From Chryseobacterium culicis (GTDB lineage Bacteria; Bacteroidota; Bacteroidia; Flavobacteriales; Weeksellaceae), in NCBI RefSeq assembly GCF_900108365.1, contig NZ_FNWQ01000001.1:744001-808000 (forward strand): a stretch of 64,000 nucleotides of DNA, given 5' to 3'. Both the position numbers and the translations under genes were made by a program. Positions 18,146-28,162 of the stretch are shown in pieces; the stretch's first letter is position 1, and every line of letters starts with the position of its first letter. The notes beneath the pieces were generated by a model. It ran no database searches and had not been told where the DNA came from. It was given only the letters and a program-made list of their open reading frames with translations.

Positions 18146-20044
18146 ATGAGTAAAATAATTGGAATTGACTTAGGAACAACCAACTCTTGTGTTGCTGTAA
18201 TGGAGGGTAAAGACCCTGTTGTTATTCCTAACGCAGAAGGTAAAAGAACTACTCCTTCTATCGTAGCTTTTACGGAAGACGGAGAGAGAAAAGTAGGTGA
18301 TCCTGCAAAAAGACAGGCTGTAACGAATCCAACCAAAACTGTTTACTCTATCAAAAGATTTATTGGAACGCACTTTAAAGATGATGCTTCTGAAATCACA
18401 AGAGTACCTTATAAAGTAGTTGCCGGACCAAACGATACCGTAAAAGTAAAAATCGACGATAGAGAATATACACCACAGGAAATTTCTGCAATGACGCTTC
18501 AGAAAATGAAGAAAACTGCTGAAGATTATCTTGGTCAGGAAGTAACAAGAGCGGTAATTACTGTTCCTGCCTACTTCAACGATGCACAGAGACAGGCTAC
18601 TAAGGAAGCTGGTGAAATTGCAGGTCTTAAAGTAGAAAGAATTATCAACGAGCCTACGGCTGCAGCGTTAGCTTACGGTCTTGACAAAAACCATAAAGAT
18701 CAGAAGATCGCAGTATATGACCTTGGAGGTGGTACTTTCGATATCTCTATCCTTGATTTGGGAGACGGTGTATTCGAAGTATTGTCTACAAACGGTGATA
18801 CACACTTAGGAGGTGATGACTTTGATGATGTAATCATCAACTGGATGGCTGACGAGTTCAAAGCTGAAGAAGGTGTAGATTTAAAATCAGATGCCATTGC
18901 ACTTCAGAGATTAAAAGAAGCAGCTGAAAAAGCAAAAATTGAATTATCTTCTTCTCCTCAGACAGAGATCAACTTACCTTATATCACAGCTACAGCTACA
19001 GGTCCTAAACACTTAGTGAAGACCTTAACAAAAGCTAAATTCGAGCAATTATCTGCTGATCTTGTAAGAAGATCTATGGAGCCTGTTGCCAAAGCATTAA
19101 AAGATGCTGGTTTATCAACTTCTGATATTGACGAAGTAATCTTGGTAGGTGGTTCTACAAGAATCCCGATCATCCAGGAAGAAGTAGAAAAATTCTTCGG
19201 TAAAAAACCATCTAAAGGAGTAAACCCGGATGAGGTGGTAGCAATTGGTGCCGCTATCCAGGGAGGTGTATTGACAGGTGATGTAAAAGACGTATTATTA
19301 CTTGACGTTACTCCGCTTTCTTTAGGAATCGAAACAATGGGGTCTGTATTCACAAAATTAATTGAAGCGAATACTACCATCCCAACTAAAAAATCTGAAG
19401 TATTCTCTACAGCTTCTGACAATCAGCCGGCTGTAAGCATCAGAGTAGGACAGGGGGAAAGACCAATGTTCAACGATAACAAGGAAATCGGTAGATTTGA
19501 TCTTCAGGATATCCCGCCAGCACCAAGAGGAGTTCCTCAAATTGAAGTAACATTCGATATTGATGCAAACGGTATCCTAAGTGTATCTGCTAAAGATAAA
19601 GGAACTGGTAAAGAGCAGTCTATCAAAATTCAGGCGTCTTCAGGTCTTTCTGACGAAGAAATCGAAAGAATGAAGAAAGAAGCTCAGGAAAACTCTGCAG
19701 CAGATGCGAAGAGAAAAGAAGAAGTTGAAATCTTCAACAAAGCTGACGGATTGATCTTCCAGACTGAAAAGCAATTGAAAGAATTCGGTGAGAAACTTTC
19801 TGCTGACAAAAAAGCAGCAATCGAAGCAGCTCATGCAGAATTAAAAACAGCTTTCGAAGCTAAAAATGCTGATGACGTAAAAGCTAAAACTGAAGCGTTA
19901 GATGCAGCATGGATGGCAGCTTCTGAAGAATTATATGCCGCTGGCCAGCAGCCAGGTGCTGATGCAGGTGCAGGTGCTCAGAATCCAGGTGGAAACACCG
20001 GAGCTGAAGATGTACAGGATGCAGACTTCGAAGAAGTGAAATAA
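18146..20044 (+). CDS. dnaK: Hsp70 chaperone DnaK
   Basis: A 632-residue DnaK, the cytosolic ATP-dependent chaperone working with DnaJ and GrpE. The N-terminal ATPase domain begins [17 protein letters not shown] and contains [49 protein letters not shown] and [10 protein letters not shown]. The linker reads [16 protein letters not shown] and starts the substrate-binding domain, followed by the helical lid and an Ala/Gly-rich tail ending in [11 protein letters not shown], the EEV-type C-terminus that binds DnaJ. Codon use is strongly biased, as expected for a highly expressed gene. Monocistronic with its own terminator; dnaJ and grpE are not in the window. Confidence 0.99.
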   Translation: MSKIIGIDLGTTNSCVAVMEGKDPVVIPNAEGKRTTPSIVAFTEDGERKVGDPAKRQAVTNPTKTVYSIKRFIGTHFKDDASEITRVPYKVVAGPNDTVKVKIDDREYTPQEISAMTLQKMKKTAEDYLGQEVTRAVITVPAYFNDAQRQATKEAGEIAGLKVERIINEPTAAALAYGLDKNHKDQKIAVYDLGGGTFDISILDLGDGVFEVLSTNGDTHLGGDDFDDVIINWMADEFKAEEGVDLKSDAIALQRLKEAAEKAKIELSSSPQTEINLPYITATATGPKHLVKTLTKAKFEQLSADLVRRSMEPVAKALKDAGLSTSDIDEVILVGGSTRIPIIQEEVEKFFGKKPSKGVNPDEVVAIGAAIQGGVLTGDVKDVLLLDVTPLSLGIETMGSVFTKLIEANTTIPTKKSEVFSTASDNQPAVSIRVGQGERPMFNDNKEIGRFDLQDIPPAPRGVPQIEVTFDIDANGILSVSAKDKGTGKEQSIKIQASSGLSDEEIERMKKEAQENSAADAKRKEEVEIFNKADGLIFQTEKQLKEFGEKLSADKKAAIEAAHAELKTAFEAKNADDVKAKTEALDAAWMAASEELYAAGQQPGADAGAGAQNPGGNTGAEDVQDADFEEVK

Positions 20045-20070
20045 GTATTGATTACGATCAGTTAAATATA

Positions 20071-20107
20071 AAAAACACAGCAGACATTGTTTGCTGTGTT
20101 TTTTTTA
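20071..20107 (+). terminator. dnaK terminator
   Basis: Twelve-base stem AAAAACACAGCA / TGCTGTGTTTTT with a nine-base loop, then a T run, 27 bases after the dnaK stop. Confidence 0.9.
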
Positions 20108-20307
20108 TTTCTGATCTTTTTGTATTACAAAATTCAGCATTGAATTATATCTGTATTTACAATTTTAAGAAATATTTTTTTTGAGTTGAAAAATTTTATA
20201 TTGTGTTGGAAAGGAAGGAAGGAACTGGATGCATTAATTTTTGGGGTGACAAAGATTTGGCTTGTTTTATGCTATATTCACCAAGTTAATTTTAAAAAAA
20301 TGACAAT

Positions 20308-20640
20308 ATGAAAAAGAAATTATTCACATTATTAGCTTTTGGATTATTTGCAATTGCTATTAATGCTCAGGAAACTGTAAAACAGGAAGCAAAAAATGTA
20401 GGCAATGCCATTCAGAAAGGGGCAAAAGCCACAGGAAAAGGAGTAAAAAACGGTGCAGAATGGGTTGGAGATAAAACCCGAAAAGGAGCAAAAGCTACAG
20501 AAAAAGGAATTAAAAACAGCACAAAATGGGTTGGAAAAACGGCTGCCAAAGGTGCAAAAAGCGTTAAGAATGTTGCTGTGAAAGGAGCAGATGCAGTTTC
20601 AGACGGTTATAAAGATGTAAAAGCAGATTTAAAGAAATAA
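20308..20640 (+). CDS. Small exported Lys/Ala-rich repeat protein
   Basis: A 110-residue protein with a signal peptide (MKKKLFTLLAFGLFAIAINA, then QE). The mature part is made of about three 22-residue repeats, each starting KGAK: KGAKATGKGVKNGAEWVGDK, KGAKATEKGIKNSTKWVGKT, and a diverged KGAKSVKNVAVKGADAV. Periodic Ala/Lys/Val spacing suggests amphipathic helices, reminiscent of desiccation- or stress-type repeat proteins, though no family is assigned. Strongly basic. It follows dnaK but has its own gap and terminator, so co-regulation is not shown. Periplasmic or outer-membrane associated by inference. Confidence 0.75.
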   Translation: MKKKLFTLLAFGLFAIAINAQETVKQEAKNVGNAIQKGAKATGKGVKNGAEWVGDKTRKGAKATEKGIKNSTKWVGKTAAKGAKSVKNVAVKGADAVSDGYKDVKADLKK

Positions 20641-20660
20641 TTTTCTGAAAATAAAAAAAG

Positions 20661-20688
20661 AAACGACTCTAACAGGAGTCGTTTTTTT
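20661..20688 (+). terminator. Terminator of the small repeat protein gene
   Basis: Nine-base perfect stem AAACGACTC / GAGTCGTTT with a six-base loop and a T7 run, 20 bases after the stop. Confidence 0.9.
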
Positions 20689-21040
20689 ATCTAAAAGGGT
20701 CTGACAATATTATCAGCTTGATTTTCTGACCAGGAAATATATGCCGGAAATATTACAGTCTTTATTATTTTTTCAAATTAACAAACCACTATCAACAATG
20801 AAACATGATTTTTATGTTGTGTTGTTGAAGAATACATTTTAAAATAAAAAGGTAAGCCCATAGTGATGAAATGAGTTAGAAACCGCTGTTGATAATAATT
20901 ATATTATAACCTTATTTTCTATATGGGTGATTATATGTAAAAATTATTTTATTTTAAGTTAAAATAATTCCGGCAATTTCATCAATCTATTTTTTATTTA
21001 GAATAATTATAATTAATTTTGCGGTCTAAATATTGTAAGG
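20689..21040. other. Intergenic region before the TonB receptor operon
   Basis: About 350 bases, AT-rich, with no convincing gene. TAATTTTG at 21014-21021 fits the -7 consensus and would leave a leader of about 13 bases before the GTG start at 21041; no clear -33 partner. No riboswitch-like conserved core was recognised. Confidence 0.4.
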
Positions 21041-23761
21041 GTGAAAGTATCGTTATTAGTTGGTGCTGTTTTTTTAACAGCAGGCGGATTCCTGTCTGCT
21101 CAGAAAGTAGAATTCTATCATAATGGGCAACTGAAAAAAGGAGCGCTTGCTCAGGATAGCCTGAAAGAGTGCAAAGAATTTCATAGAAAAGCTAATTCTA
21201 TGATTCTTAAAGGAAAATGCGAAATTGTCTTTTTCGATGCCGATAATAAAAAAGAAACCATAATCATAAAAGATGGAGAGGAGCTGCAGCTTCAGATCTT
21301 ATCCCCCAAAAGTTCATTACGAGAAAAATCAGAAATCCGGATAGAAGGCGTACAGCTTACCGCAAAAAAGAAACAGTTTTCCGAAATTTCAATTCAGCAG
21401 GAAGCCCTTCAGAATCTTCAGTCTTTCTCCATCGGAGATGTCTTGCAGCAATTACCCGGACAATATGTACAGCAGTTCGACAATACCCAGTTTAAGAATA
21501 TTGTCTTCAGAACAGCGAGTGGTGCCTCAGTAACGGGCTCCGGAAATATTCCCGGAGGCGATGATTTCGGAAACAGGGCATTTGGAGTACAGCTGATGGT
21601 CAACGATATTGCCTTATCCAATAATGAAAATATGCAGAGCTATGATTCTGCCAACAGCGGCCCTTTTGGAATAAGCTTCAATACAACAACGAATGGAGGA
21701 AGCTTAACACCCAGCCAGCCCAACTATGGGGTGGATTTAAGAGAAATTCCTACAGAAAATATCGAAAGCATTGAAGTGATACAAGGGGTTCCTGATGCTA
21801 AATATGGAGACTTAACATCAGGACTTATTAAAGTAACAACCATTGCCAAAGCATCACCTCTTCGTTTGGATGCTTCCCTCAGAGAGGGAACTTATCAGGT
21901 AGGGCTCACAAAAGGTTTTAAGCTTAAAAACAACAATGCGCTTAACGTTTCCGTAGATTATATGAATTCACTTTCCGACCCAAGAACCAGCCTCGTAGGA
22001 TATGATAGAACGAATGTGAATGTACTTTGGTCATCAAGAAGTAAAAGCGGATTCAGTCATAAACTTTCAGCGTCATTTTCTACCAATACCAGTAAAGGAA
22101 AAAGAGATCCGGACGACCTTGACGGACTCATCATTAATGTAGACAATAAAAGCTTCTCATTAGGAAATAATATCAGCTATCATTTTAACCGGAACGGAAG
22201 TAAACCGTTTTTCAGAATGATAAGCGCAGATGTAGGGATCAGTTATTCGACACAGCTTACAGAACGCAGATATTGGCTGAATCAGGGTGCACGTCCTTAT
22301 GGAAACTCAACTTCAGACGGAGTTTATTATGCTCCGTATACACCGCCAAGTTATGAGAACCAGGCATTTTCCGATGGTAAACCGCTTACAATTTTTACAG
22401 ACATAAGTGTAAACGGAACTAAAAGTACTGCTTCAAAATGGGTTCACATGTACAGTGCCGGGGCCAACTTCAGATACGGGAACAATTTTGGAAAGGGACG
22501 TTATGGAACAGCAGGGCAGTTTACAACAATTACTGCTGCCGGACAGGGATCCAATGGGATGAGAGATTTTAATTACCGTGACAATGTTTTTGCGACTAAG
22601 CAGTACGCATTTTATATTCAGGATAATATTACAAAAGCATTTGCCAATAAGCATATCCTAAGAACCAATCTCGGACTTCGTTACGACCTGCAGAATTCAT
22701 TTTCTACCTACTCGCCCAGGGTTAACACCTCGTATCAAATGGGTAAATTCTCTTTGAGAGGAGGTTTCGGGCTTACTTCCAAAGCACCGTCTTTAAATCA
22801 AATCTATACTGCACCAAGATATTTTGACTTCCTTCTTGGAGATTACCGTCTGCCGGGATATTACTCTGCAGCTATTATGCAGACCGTAGTTACTCCGGGT
22901 GATAATGCTAACCTGAAGCCTTCCCGAAGCTGGAAAACCGAAGTGGGAGCAGATTACAGATTTCCTTTTGCAACCGTTAACCTTACAGCGTATTATAACA
23001 GGCTATTTGACGGATTTACCACAGCGAGTGTCCACAAAATTATGGACAAAGCGAAAGTGAATGTGAACATATCAGGAACCGATGTGCCAACTTTTGAAAT
23101 TGTAGGTACAGAAAAATTTAATTACCTCCAGAACCGTATTGTTAACGGATATTCGTCAGTAGATAAAGGGTTGGAACTGATGGCAAGTTTCAAAAAGATC
23201 GAAGCTTTAAATCTTGTTATTGGCTTCAATGCCAGCTATGTAGAGACTTCCGGTCATAAAGATGAAGGCCTTTATAAAATCAGCGCTCCTGCTATTGTGG
23301 ATAAAGAGTATGAATATGGAATCTACAATGACTCACGAAACAAAAGTTCCATGGCCAGAGCGAGTTTCAGTTTTGATTATCACCTGGCTTCATCAGGTTT
23401 AATTATTGGTCTCAGAACGGATCATTTCCTTTCAGACAGAAGACTGAACGGAGCCAACGATATTTATCCGATAGGGTATATTACACATAGCGGAGAATCG
23501 CAGATGATTCCTGAACACGAGCGCACCAATCCGAAATATCAGGGGCTTTTCCTGAAACCTTCAGAAGAAAAATTGTCAGGACTCTATAACAAAACACTGC
23601 ATAATATCCATTTAAGGGTAACCAAAGATTTCTTAAGTGGTTTCAGACTTTCCATCTATGTAAGTAATGTTTTCAACTTAAAAGCATACGACGAAAGAGG
23701 AACTTTGTACGGAAACTTTACTTCTACTTCATTCGGAGGAAATATTTCATACAGATTTTAA
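21041..23761 (+). CDS. TonB-dependent outer-membrane receptor (DUF4876/DUF6850-linked)
   Basis: A 906-residue receptor. GTG start, with signal peptide LLVGAVFLTAGGFLSA then Q. Residues 22-110 are a short N-terminal extension rather than a carboxypeptidase-like domain; the plug follows (FSIGDVLQQLPGQYV; YGVDLREIPTENIESIEVIQGVPDAKYGDLTSGLIKV near 225-265), then a 22-strand-type barrel ending in an aromatic (SYRF). Such receptors import chelated metals or other large ligands using TonB energy. It heads a four-gene operon with a DUF4876 lipoprotein, a DUF6850 barrel and a di-heme peroxidase, an arrangement suggesting redox handling of an iron or heme ligand. Ligand unknown. Confidence 0.92.
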   Translation: MKVSLLVGAVFLTAGGFLSAQKVEFYHNGQLKKGALAQDSLKECKEFHRKANSMILKGKCEIVFFDADNKKETIIIKDGEELQLQILSPKSSLREKSEIRIEGVQLTAKKKQFSEISIQQEALQNLQSFSIGDVLQQLPGQYVQQFDNTQFKNIVFRTASGASVTGSGNIPGGDDFGNRAFGVQLMVNDIALSNNENMQSYDSANSGPFGISFNTTTNGGSLTPSQPNYGVDLREIPTENIESIEVIQGVPDAKYGDLTSGLIKVTTIAKASPLRLDASLREGTYQVGLTKGFKLKNNNALNVSVDYMNSLSDPRTSLVGYDRTNVNVLWSSRSKSGFSHKLSASFSTNTSKGKRDPDDLDGLIINVDNKSFSLGNNISYHFNRNGSKPFFRMISADVGISYSTQLTERRYWLNQGARPYGNSTSDGVYYAPYTPPSYENQAFSDGKPLTIFTDISVNGTKSTASKWVHMYSAGANFRYGNNFGKGRYGTAGQFTTITAAGQGSNGMRDFNYRDNVFATKQYAFYIQDNITKAFANKHILRTNLGLRYDLQNSFSTYSPRVNTSYQMGKFSLRGGFGLTSKAPSLNQIYTAPRYFDFLLGDYRLPGYYSAAIMQTVVTPGDNANLKPSRSWKTEVGADYRFPFATVNLTAYYNRLFDGFTTASVHKIMDKAKVNVNISGTDVPTFEIVGTEKFNYLQNRIVNGYSSVDKGLELMASFKKIEALNLVIGFNASYVETSGHKDEGLYKISAPAIVDKEYEYGIYNDSRNKSSMARASFSFDYHLASSGLIIGLRTDHFLSDRRLNGANDIYPIGYITHSGESQMIPEHERTNPKYQGLFLKPSEEKLSGLYNKTLHNIHLRVTKDFLSGFRLSIYVSNVFNLKAYDERGTLYGNFTSTSFGGNISYRF

Positions 23762-23785
23762 TACAACTAAAAAAAAATAAACATC

Positions 23786-25135
23786 ATGAAACGATTGATA
23801 CTAGCATTCATAATTCCTGTACTCACAATCATAGGGTGTAACAGAGATGATGACTTTGGAAAAAATACCGAAATTAAACCCGTACCATTTACTGTAAATA
23901 TTAAATATGATGCTTCAAAATACCCTTCTGCTGCAGATAAAGGAGTTGCCAATGTAACCGTTATCCTGAAAAATACGGCAACAGGGGATCAGATTAAGGG
24001 AAAAACTGATGCTAACGGTGATCTTAAATTAAATGCCGTTTTACCGGGAAACTACAGCGTTCAGGCAGAACTGCAACTGAAAAAAAGTGAATACGAGCAG
24101 CAGATTGGACAGGAAACCAGCTATGAAATTGTACACTTCGGAGGCTTTGACGAAAAGGTAACGGTTAATGCAAATACTTCTTCAAAATTAATCAGGATTA
24201 CCAGTGGAAATCTTGGTGATCTTGTGATCAAACAATACTATTATGCAGGTTCAGATACAAAATTAGGTGCCAATTTCAGAGATCAGTTTATCGAAATTCA
24301 TAATAATTCTGACCAGACGATATACGCTGACGGTTTATATCTGGTTTTTCTCGAAGGAAATACCAATAATAATCCGACTACTTATACCTTATCTAACGGG
24401 CAGTACGACTGGAGCAAAACAGCTGGTGGCGGATCTGCTGCCAATACAGATTATGTTTACTCCAATATCTTCATTAAAATACCCGGAAGCGGCAGCCAAT
24501 ATCCGATTTTACCGGGGAAAAGTATTGTCATTGCTCAGACAGCCATTAATCATAAAATGCCTTTTGATGATATTAACGGGAATGGAGTCGCCATTCAGGA
24601 TCCGGACAGAACAGTAGACCTGAGCCATGCAGACTTTGAAACCTATATGGGAGATTACAATACAAGTATTGGTAAGAAACCTTTTGCATGGGACATCCAG
24701 AATATTATGGTGCCGGATATGCTGGTTTCGTACTGGAGTATTGCATCCAATGATCTGATACTTAATGTAAACTCCATGCTGGGCCTGGGAATTCTGAGGG
24801 CAACAGATGCAGAAGTGGCAGCATGGAAAAAAGTTGCCGCTCCCAAAGCGCCAACCGGAACTCTGTTTCTGCAAATCCCAAAAAGTTATATCATAGACGG
24901 AATTGATATTACAGACAAAGAACAAAAAGCACCAAAAGACTTTCCTGCAGATATAGATGCATCAAGAACATTCATTGTCAATGCAGCGGGACAGGCAGAA
25001 GGTACTTTTACAGGACTTTCTGTCATCCGTAAAACAAAAGAAATGATCAATGGGCGTGTGGTATTGCAGGATACGAATAATTCGGCCAATGATTTTGTAA
25101 CGATTAAAGCAAACCCTCGAGGATATGCGCAATAA
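23786..25135 (+). CDS. DUF4876 lipoprotein
   Basis: A 449-residue lipoprotein: signal peptide with the lipobox IIGCN (Cys18). Residues about 30-125 form a carboxypeptidase-like/SpaA-like beta-sandwich (ANVTVILKNTATGDQIKGKT, LPGNYSVQ). The main domain contains IKQYYYAGS, FRDQFIEIHNNSDQTIYADGLYL and DMLVSYWS, which I recognise as DUF4876 (lamin-tail-like). Such proteins sit next to TonB receptors in Bacteroidota and are thought to be surface ligand-binding partners, by analogy with SusD. It starts 24 bases after the receptor gene and overlaps the next gene by 11 bases. Confidence 0.85.
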   Translation: MKRLILAFIIPVLTIIGCNRDDDFGKNTEIKPVPFTVNIKYDASKYPSAADKGVANVTVILKNTATGDQIKGKTDANGDLKLNAVLPGNYSVQAELQLKKSEYEQQIGQETSYEIVHFGGFDEKVTVNANTSSKLIRITSGNLGDLVIKQYYYAGSDTKLGANFRDQFIEIHNNSDQTIYADGLYLVFLEGNTNNNPTTYTLSNGQYDWSKTAGGGSAANTDYVYSNIFIKIPGSGSQYPILPGKSIVIAQTAINHKMPFDDINGNGVAIQDPDRTVDLSHADFETYMGDYNTSIGKKPFAWDIQNIMVPDMLVSYWSIASNDLILNVNSMLGLGILRATDAEVAAWKKVAAPKAPTGTLFLQIPKSYIIDGIDITDKEQKAPKDFPADIDASRTFIVNAAGQAEGTFTGLSVIRKTKEMINGRVVLQDTNNSANDFVTIKANPRGYAQ

Positions 25136-26717
25136 TAAAAATAAAACAATTCAAGTTTTTAGGTACGGTCTGCTGGGATTAGCTGCATTAAGCAGTCAGT
25201 TCCTTCATGCCCAGGCTACTCAGCTGGACAGCATTAATGTGAGCTCTGTGGAAAAGAATATCAGAATTAATGATCCGTACATTTCATTTTTTCAGCCTTT
25301 GGATTTTTCCCGGACAACTTTTCAGTATTCTTCAACAAAACAAAACTTTAAACGGGTGCAAACCGCTGAAGAGCTTGGAAGCTTTACTTTTCAGTCTGAA
25401 GGAGTATATAAACTCAATAATAAGATTGCTTTATCCGGAAGACTTAAAGCAGATAAAACGACAGAAGAAAATGTTCCCTATATTTTAAGTGATGAGAGAA
25501 CTGCCCATTCTTCTTTTATCTATAACCCTTCTTATTACTGGGTTCCGCGTACGGCAAGATGGCAGAAGCAAAGCTATCTTATTAACGGGCAATTTGCCTA
25601 TAATCCTGTAAAACCTGTAATTCTGCAGGTGGGAGGAGAGGGGATTTATGCCAAATCTTACCGGCAGAACGCAGATCCAAGACCCAAAGTTGACGATTAT
25701 CAATACAAAGCTTTTGCAAAATTAGGATGGAAGTGGAAACAGCATGCAGTTTTTGGAAAACTGAGCTACGTTCATCATTACAAAGGAAATGATATCATGT
25801 TTGTGAATATGAAAGGAAATGTACCTGCCAATGACAGCATTTATATCCGCTATAATGAAGGCTATGGTAATCAGTACATCGGAATAACCCAGTACAAAAC
25901 CTCTGAATATAAAATGGGAGGATATATCTGGGGTGCAGAGTATGCCTATAACACTGCAAACACTCACTTTTCTGCAGGGTATGATTACAAAAATCTTATT
26001 GAACGCTTCTACAGGATTTTTGAATACCAGGATGCAAATTTCAACTGGCAGAAGGACTATACAAAATATTCCGGGCTGAAAACAGATCTCCATAGCTTCT
26101 ACCTCAATTTTTTAGGAAATTATAAGGGAAAGAAATGGGCTTCCATGGTAAGTTACCAGGATCAGGCAGATACGAATTATAATTACCCTTTGGAGTATAC
26201 CTCATACCGTCTGGAGCAGAAGAATCTCTTCTGGCAGAACAGTTTAGTTTGGTTCAACCGTAAAAATGAAGCTTTTAAAATTCTTTTTGATGCAGCCTAT
26301 GGAAAAAACCGTGTAAGGGATTTATCTGTAGTAATGGATAGAAAACTGGCGTTCTTCCATTACCTTCTCGGAGCAGAAAAAGAATTTGTTGTAAAGCCTT
26401 CACACAAGCTGGCCGTAGGTCTTTCGCAGAATCTTTACGTACCTTTGGAAAAAGAATTCAATTATCAGCCTTATCAGAGTACAAAAGAGAATATCTTTGC
26501 AACGAAGATCGCTCAGCCGGACTTTGCCTATGATGCAACGCCTAAAATAGGCCTTAGATGTAACGTAAGTTATATTTTTGATCAGAATAAAATCAGGTAT
26601 GAGCTGTTTGGAAATTTTTCTCAGACCTGGCTGATGAACAGTACGTATAAAAATCAGGCAGAATACAATGGCAGAGCAAATCATGTGGTTTTAGCAGGAT
26701 TAAATGTTTATTATTAA
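25125..26717 (+). CDS. DUF6850 outer-membrane beta-barrel protein
   Basis: A 530-residue protein with a signal peptide (GLLGLAALSSQFLHA, then Q) and a long series of alternating aromatic/polar strands ending in HVVLAGLNVYY, an outer-membrane beta-barrel end. I assign it to the DUF6850 barrel family from its pattern and its fixed partners (TonB receptor, DUF4876, cytochrome c peroxidase). It overlaps the DUF4876 gene by 11 bases, so translation is probably coupled. Role unknown: a second pore or a barrel anchoring the lipoprotein are both possible. Confidence 0.75.
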   Translation: MRNNKNKTIQVFRYGLLGLAALSSQFLHAQATQLDSINVSSVEKNIRINDPYISFFQPLDFSRTTFQYSSTKQNFKRVQTAEELGSFTFQSEGVYKLNNKIALSGRLKADKTTEENVPYILSDERTAHSSFIYNPSYYWVPRTARWQKQSYLINGQFAYNPVKPVILQVGGEGIYAKSYRQNADPRPKVDDYQYKAFAKLGWKWKQHAVFGKLSYVHHYKGNDIMFVNMKGNVPANDSIYIRYNEGYGNQYIGITQYKTSEYKMGGYIWGAEYAYNTANTHFSAGYDYKNLIERFYRIFEYQDANFNWQKDYTKYSGLKTDLHSFYLNFLGNYKGKKWASMVSYQDQADTNYNYPLEYTSYRLEQKNLFWQNSLVWFNRKNEAFKILFDAAYGKNRVRDLSVVMDRKLAFFHYLLGAEKEFVVKPSHKLAVGLSQNLYVPLEKEFNYQPYQSTKENIFATKIAQPDFAYDATPKIGLRCNVSYIFDQNKIRYELFGNFSQTWLMNSTYKNQAEYNGRANHVVLAGLNVYY

Positions 26718-26721
26718 AGTA

Positions 26722-27867
26722 ATGAAAGACAGATATATTGCTTTTCTGGCTATGGCCGGAATAATATGTTTACTAAGTTATACTTCTGATAACAATCCTA
26801 CGGGATATACCGTAGAAGAGCTTCGTACATTATACAGCAGCGGAGACCAAAGCAAATGGCCGGCTCCTCATTTATTTGATGAAGCTAAAGAAGGGTTTCA
26901 GGATATCGGACCTTTATCTAAAATGAGTTTTCCTGAAGACAATCCGTATTCCGAAGATAAAATGGAACTGGGGAAAATGCTGTTCTTTGATCCGAGATTA
27001 TCAAAAAGCGGACAAATTTCCTGTGCCAACTGCCACAACCCCGAAATAGGATGGTCAGACGGAAGCCGGGTTTCATTTGGACACGACAGGCAGACGGGAA
27101 CGAGAAACGCACCTACTCTTGTGAATATCGGGTATGCTAAAACATTCTTCTGGGACGGCCGCTCCGCAACTTTGGAAGAGCAGGTGAAAGCCCCTATTGA
27201 AAATCCGGTAGAAATGAATCTTCATATGTCAATGGCGACCAAAAATATCAGAAAAATTAAAGGCTACAGGTCTCTTTTTGTAAAAGCTTTTGGAAATGGC
27301 GAAGTAACCGAGGAGAGAATTGCAAAGGCTATTGCCACTTTTGAACGTTCTCTGATCAGCCCGCCATCCCGGTTTGATAAATTCGTTACCGGAAAGAAAG
27401 ATGCTTTAACAGATTCTGAAATCAACGGACTTCATTTATTCCGGACAAAAGCTAATTGTATTAATTGCCATAATACGCCTTATTTTTCTGATCAGAAGTT
27501 TCACAATCTTGGACTAACTTATTATGGAAAAAAATATGAAGATCTGGGAAGGTATATCGTGACGAAGAAAAATGAAGATGTGGGAAAATTTAAGACTCCT
27601 ACATTAAGAGAAGTTTCGGAGAACAAACCTTATATGCACAATGGCCTTTTTCCTGAGCTGGCAAACATTGTCATGATGTACAACGCCGGAATGGGGAGGG
27701 AAACTCCCAAAGCAGATCAGATGAATGATCCCAAATTTCCACAAAAATCAGGAATGGTAGAAAAACTGAATCTTACAGATGATGAAGTTTTCGATATTGT
27801 GGCATTTTTAAAAACCCTGAACAGTTACAAGTATAAAATGCGTCCGCCGGAATTGCCGAAATCATAA
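26722..27867 (+). CDS. Di-heme cytochrome c peroxidase (MauG/CcpA family)
   Basis: A 381-residue periplasmic di-heme enzyme. Two CxxCH heme sites are visible, CANCH near residue 97 and CINCH near 247, along with FFDPRLSKSGQISC, RNAPTLVNIGY, FFWDGRSATLEEQ and GKFKTPTLREV, all typical of bacterial cytochrome c peroxidases. Residues 5-20 form a membrane anchor or uncleaved signal without a lipobox Cys. ATG at 26722 is four bases after the DUF6850 stop; an in-frame ATG at 26704 would give six more residues and a 14-base overlap. It is the last gene of the TonB/DUF4876/DUF6850 operon. Confidence 0.93.
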   Translation: MKDRYIAFLAMAGIICLLSYTSDNNPTGYTVEELRTLYSSGDQSKWPAPHLFDEAKEGFQDIGPLSKMSFPEDNPYSEDKMELGKMLFFDPRLSKSGQISCANCHNPEIGWSDGSRVSFGHDRQTGTRNAPTLVNIGYAKTFFWDGRSATLEEQVKAPIENPVEMNLHMSMATKNIRKIKGYRSLFVKAFGNGEVTEERIAKAIATFERSLISPPSRFDKFVTGKKDALTDSEINGLHLFRTKANCINCHNTPYFSDQKFHNLGLTYYGKKYEDLGRYIVTKKNEDVGKFKTPTLREVSENKPYMHNGLFPELANIVMMYNAGMGRETPKADQMNDPKFPQKSGMVEKLNLTDDEVFDIVAFLKTLNSYKYKMRPPELPKS

Positions 27868-27876
27868 TCATATAGT

Positions 27877-27905
27877 AAAACTCTTCCCATCGGAAGAGTT
27901 TTTTT
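27877..27905 (+). terminator. Terminator of the TonB/peroxidase operon
   Basis: Eleven-base stem AAAACTCTTCC / GGAAGAGTTTT with a four-base loop and T7 run, ten bases after the peroxidase stop. Confidence 0.9.
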
Positions 27906-28065
27906 GTAAAGAATTAGTTGTATTCTCTGTTCAATTCCCCACCGGTTTGTAGGTTCATCGCTGTAACTCTTTCATAAGAATTGGGCATTACTGCTAAATT
28001 AAACAGGTAAGGATTACTGTTTTATGAAAAGTGAAGAATGAATGATGAGGAGTGGTTTTAATTTG

Positions 28066-28073
28066 TATATTTG
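28066..28073 (+). promoter_or_regulatory. Candidate -7 box upstream of the acyltransferase gene
   Basis: TATATTTG matches TAnnTTTG about 90 bases upstream of the ATG; no TTTG at -33. The rest of the gap 27906-28162 holds no gene, apart from a seven-codon frame at 28117 that I do not call. Confidence 0.3.
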
Positions 28074-28162
28074 ATTTTTATTTAGAATAAATAAAAATAT
28101 TAATCAATAAATAATTATGAAAACAATTTTATCCATCTAATCTACATTTTCACTAAAAAACT

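Noticed and set aside
28117..28140. Seven-codon frame MKTILSI upstream of the acyltransferase
   Set aside because: Too short to support; no attenuator-like structures follow.
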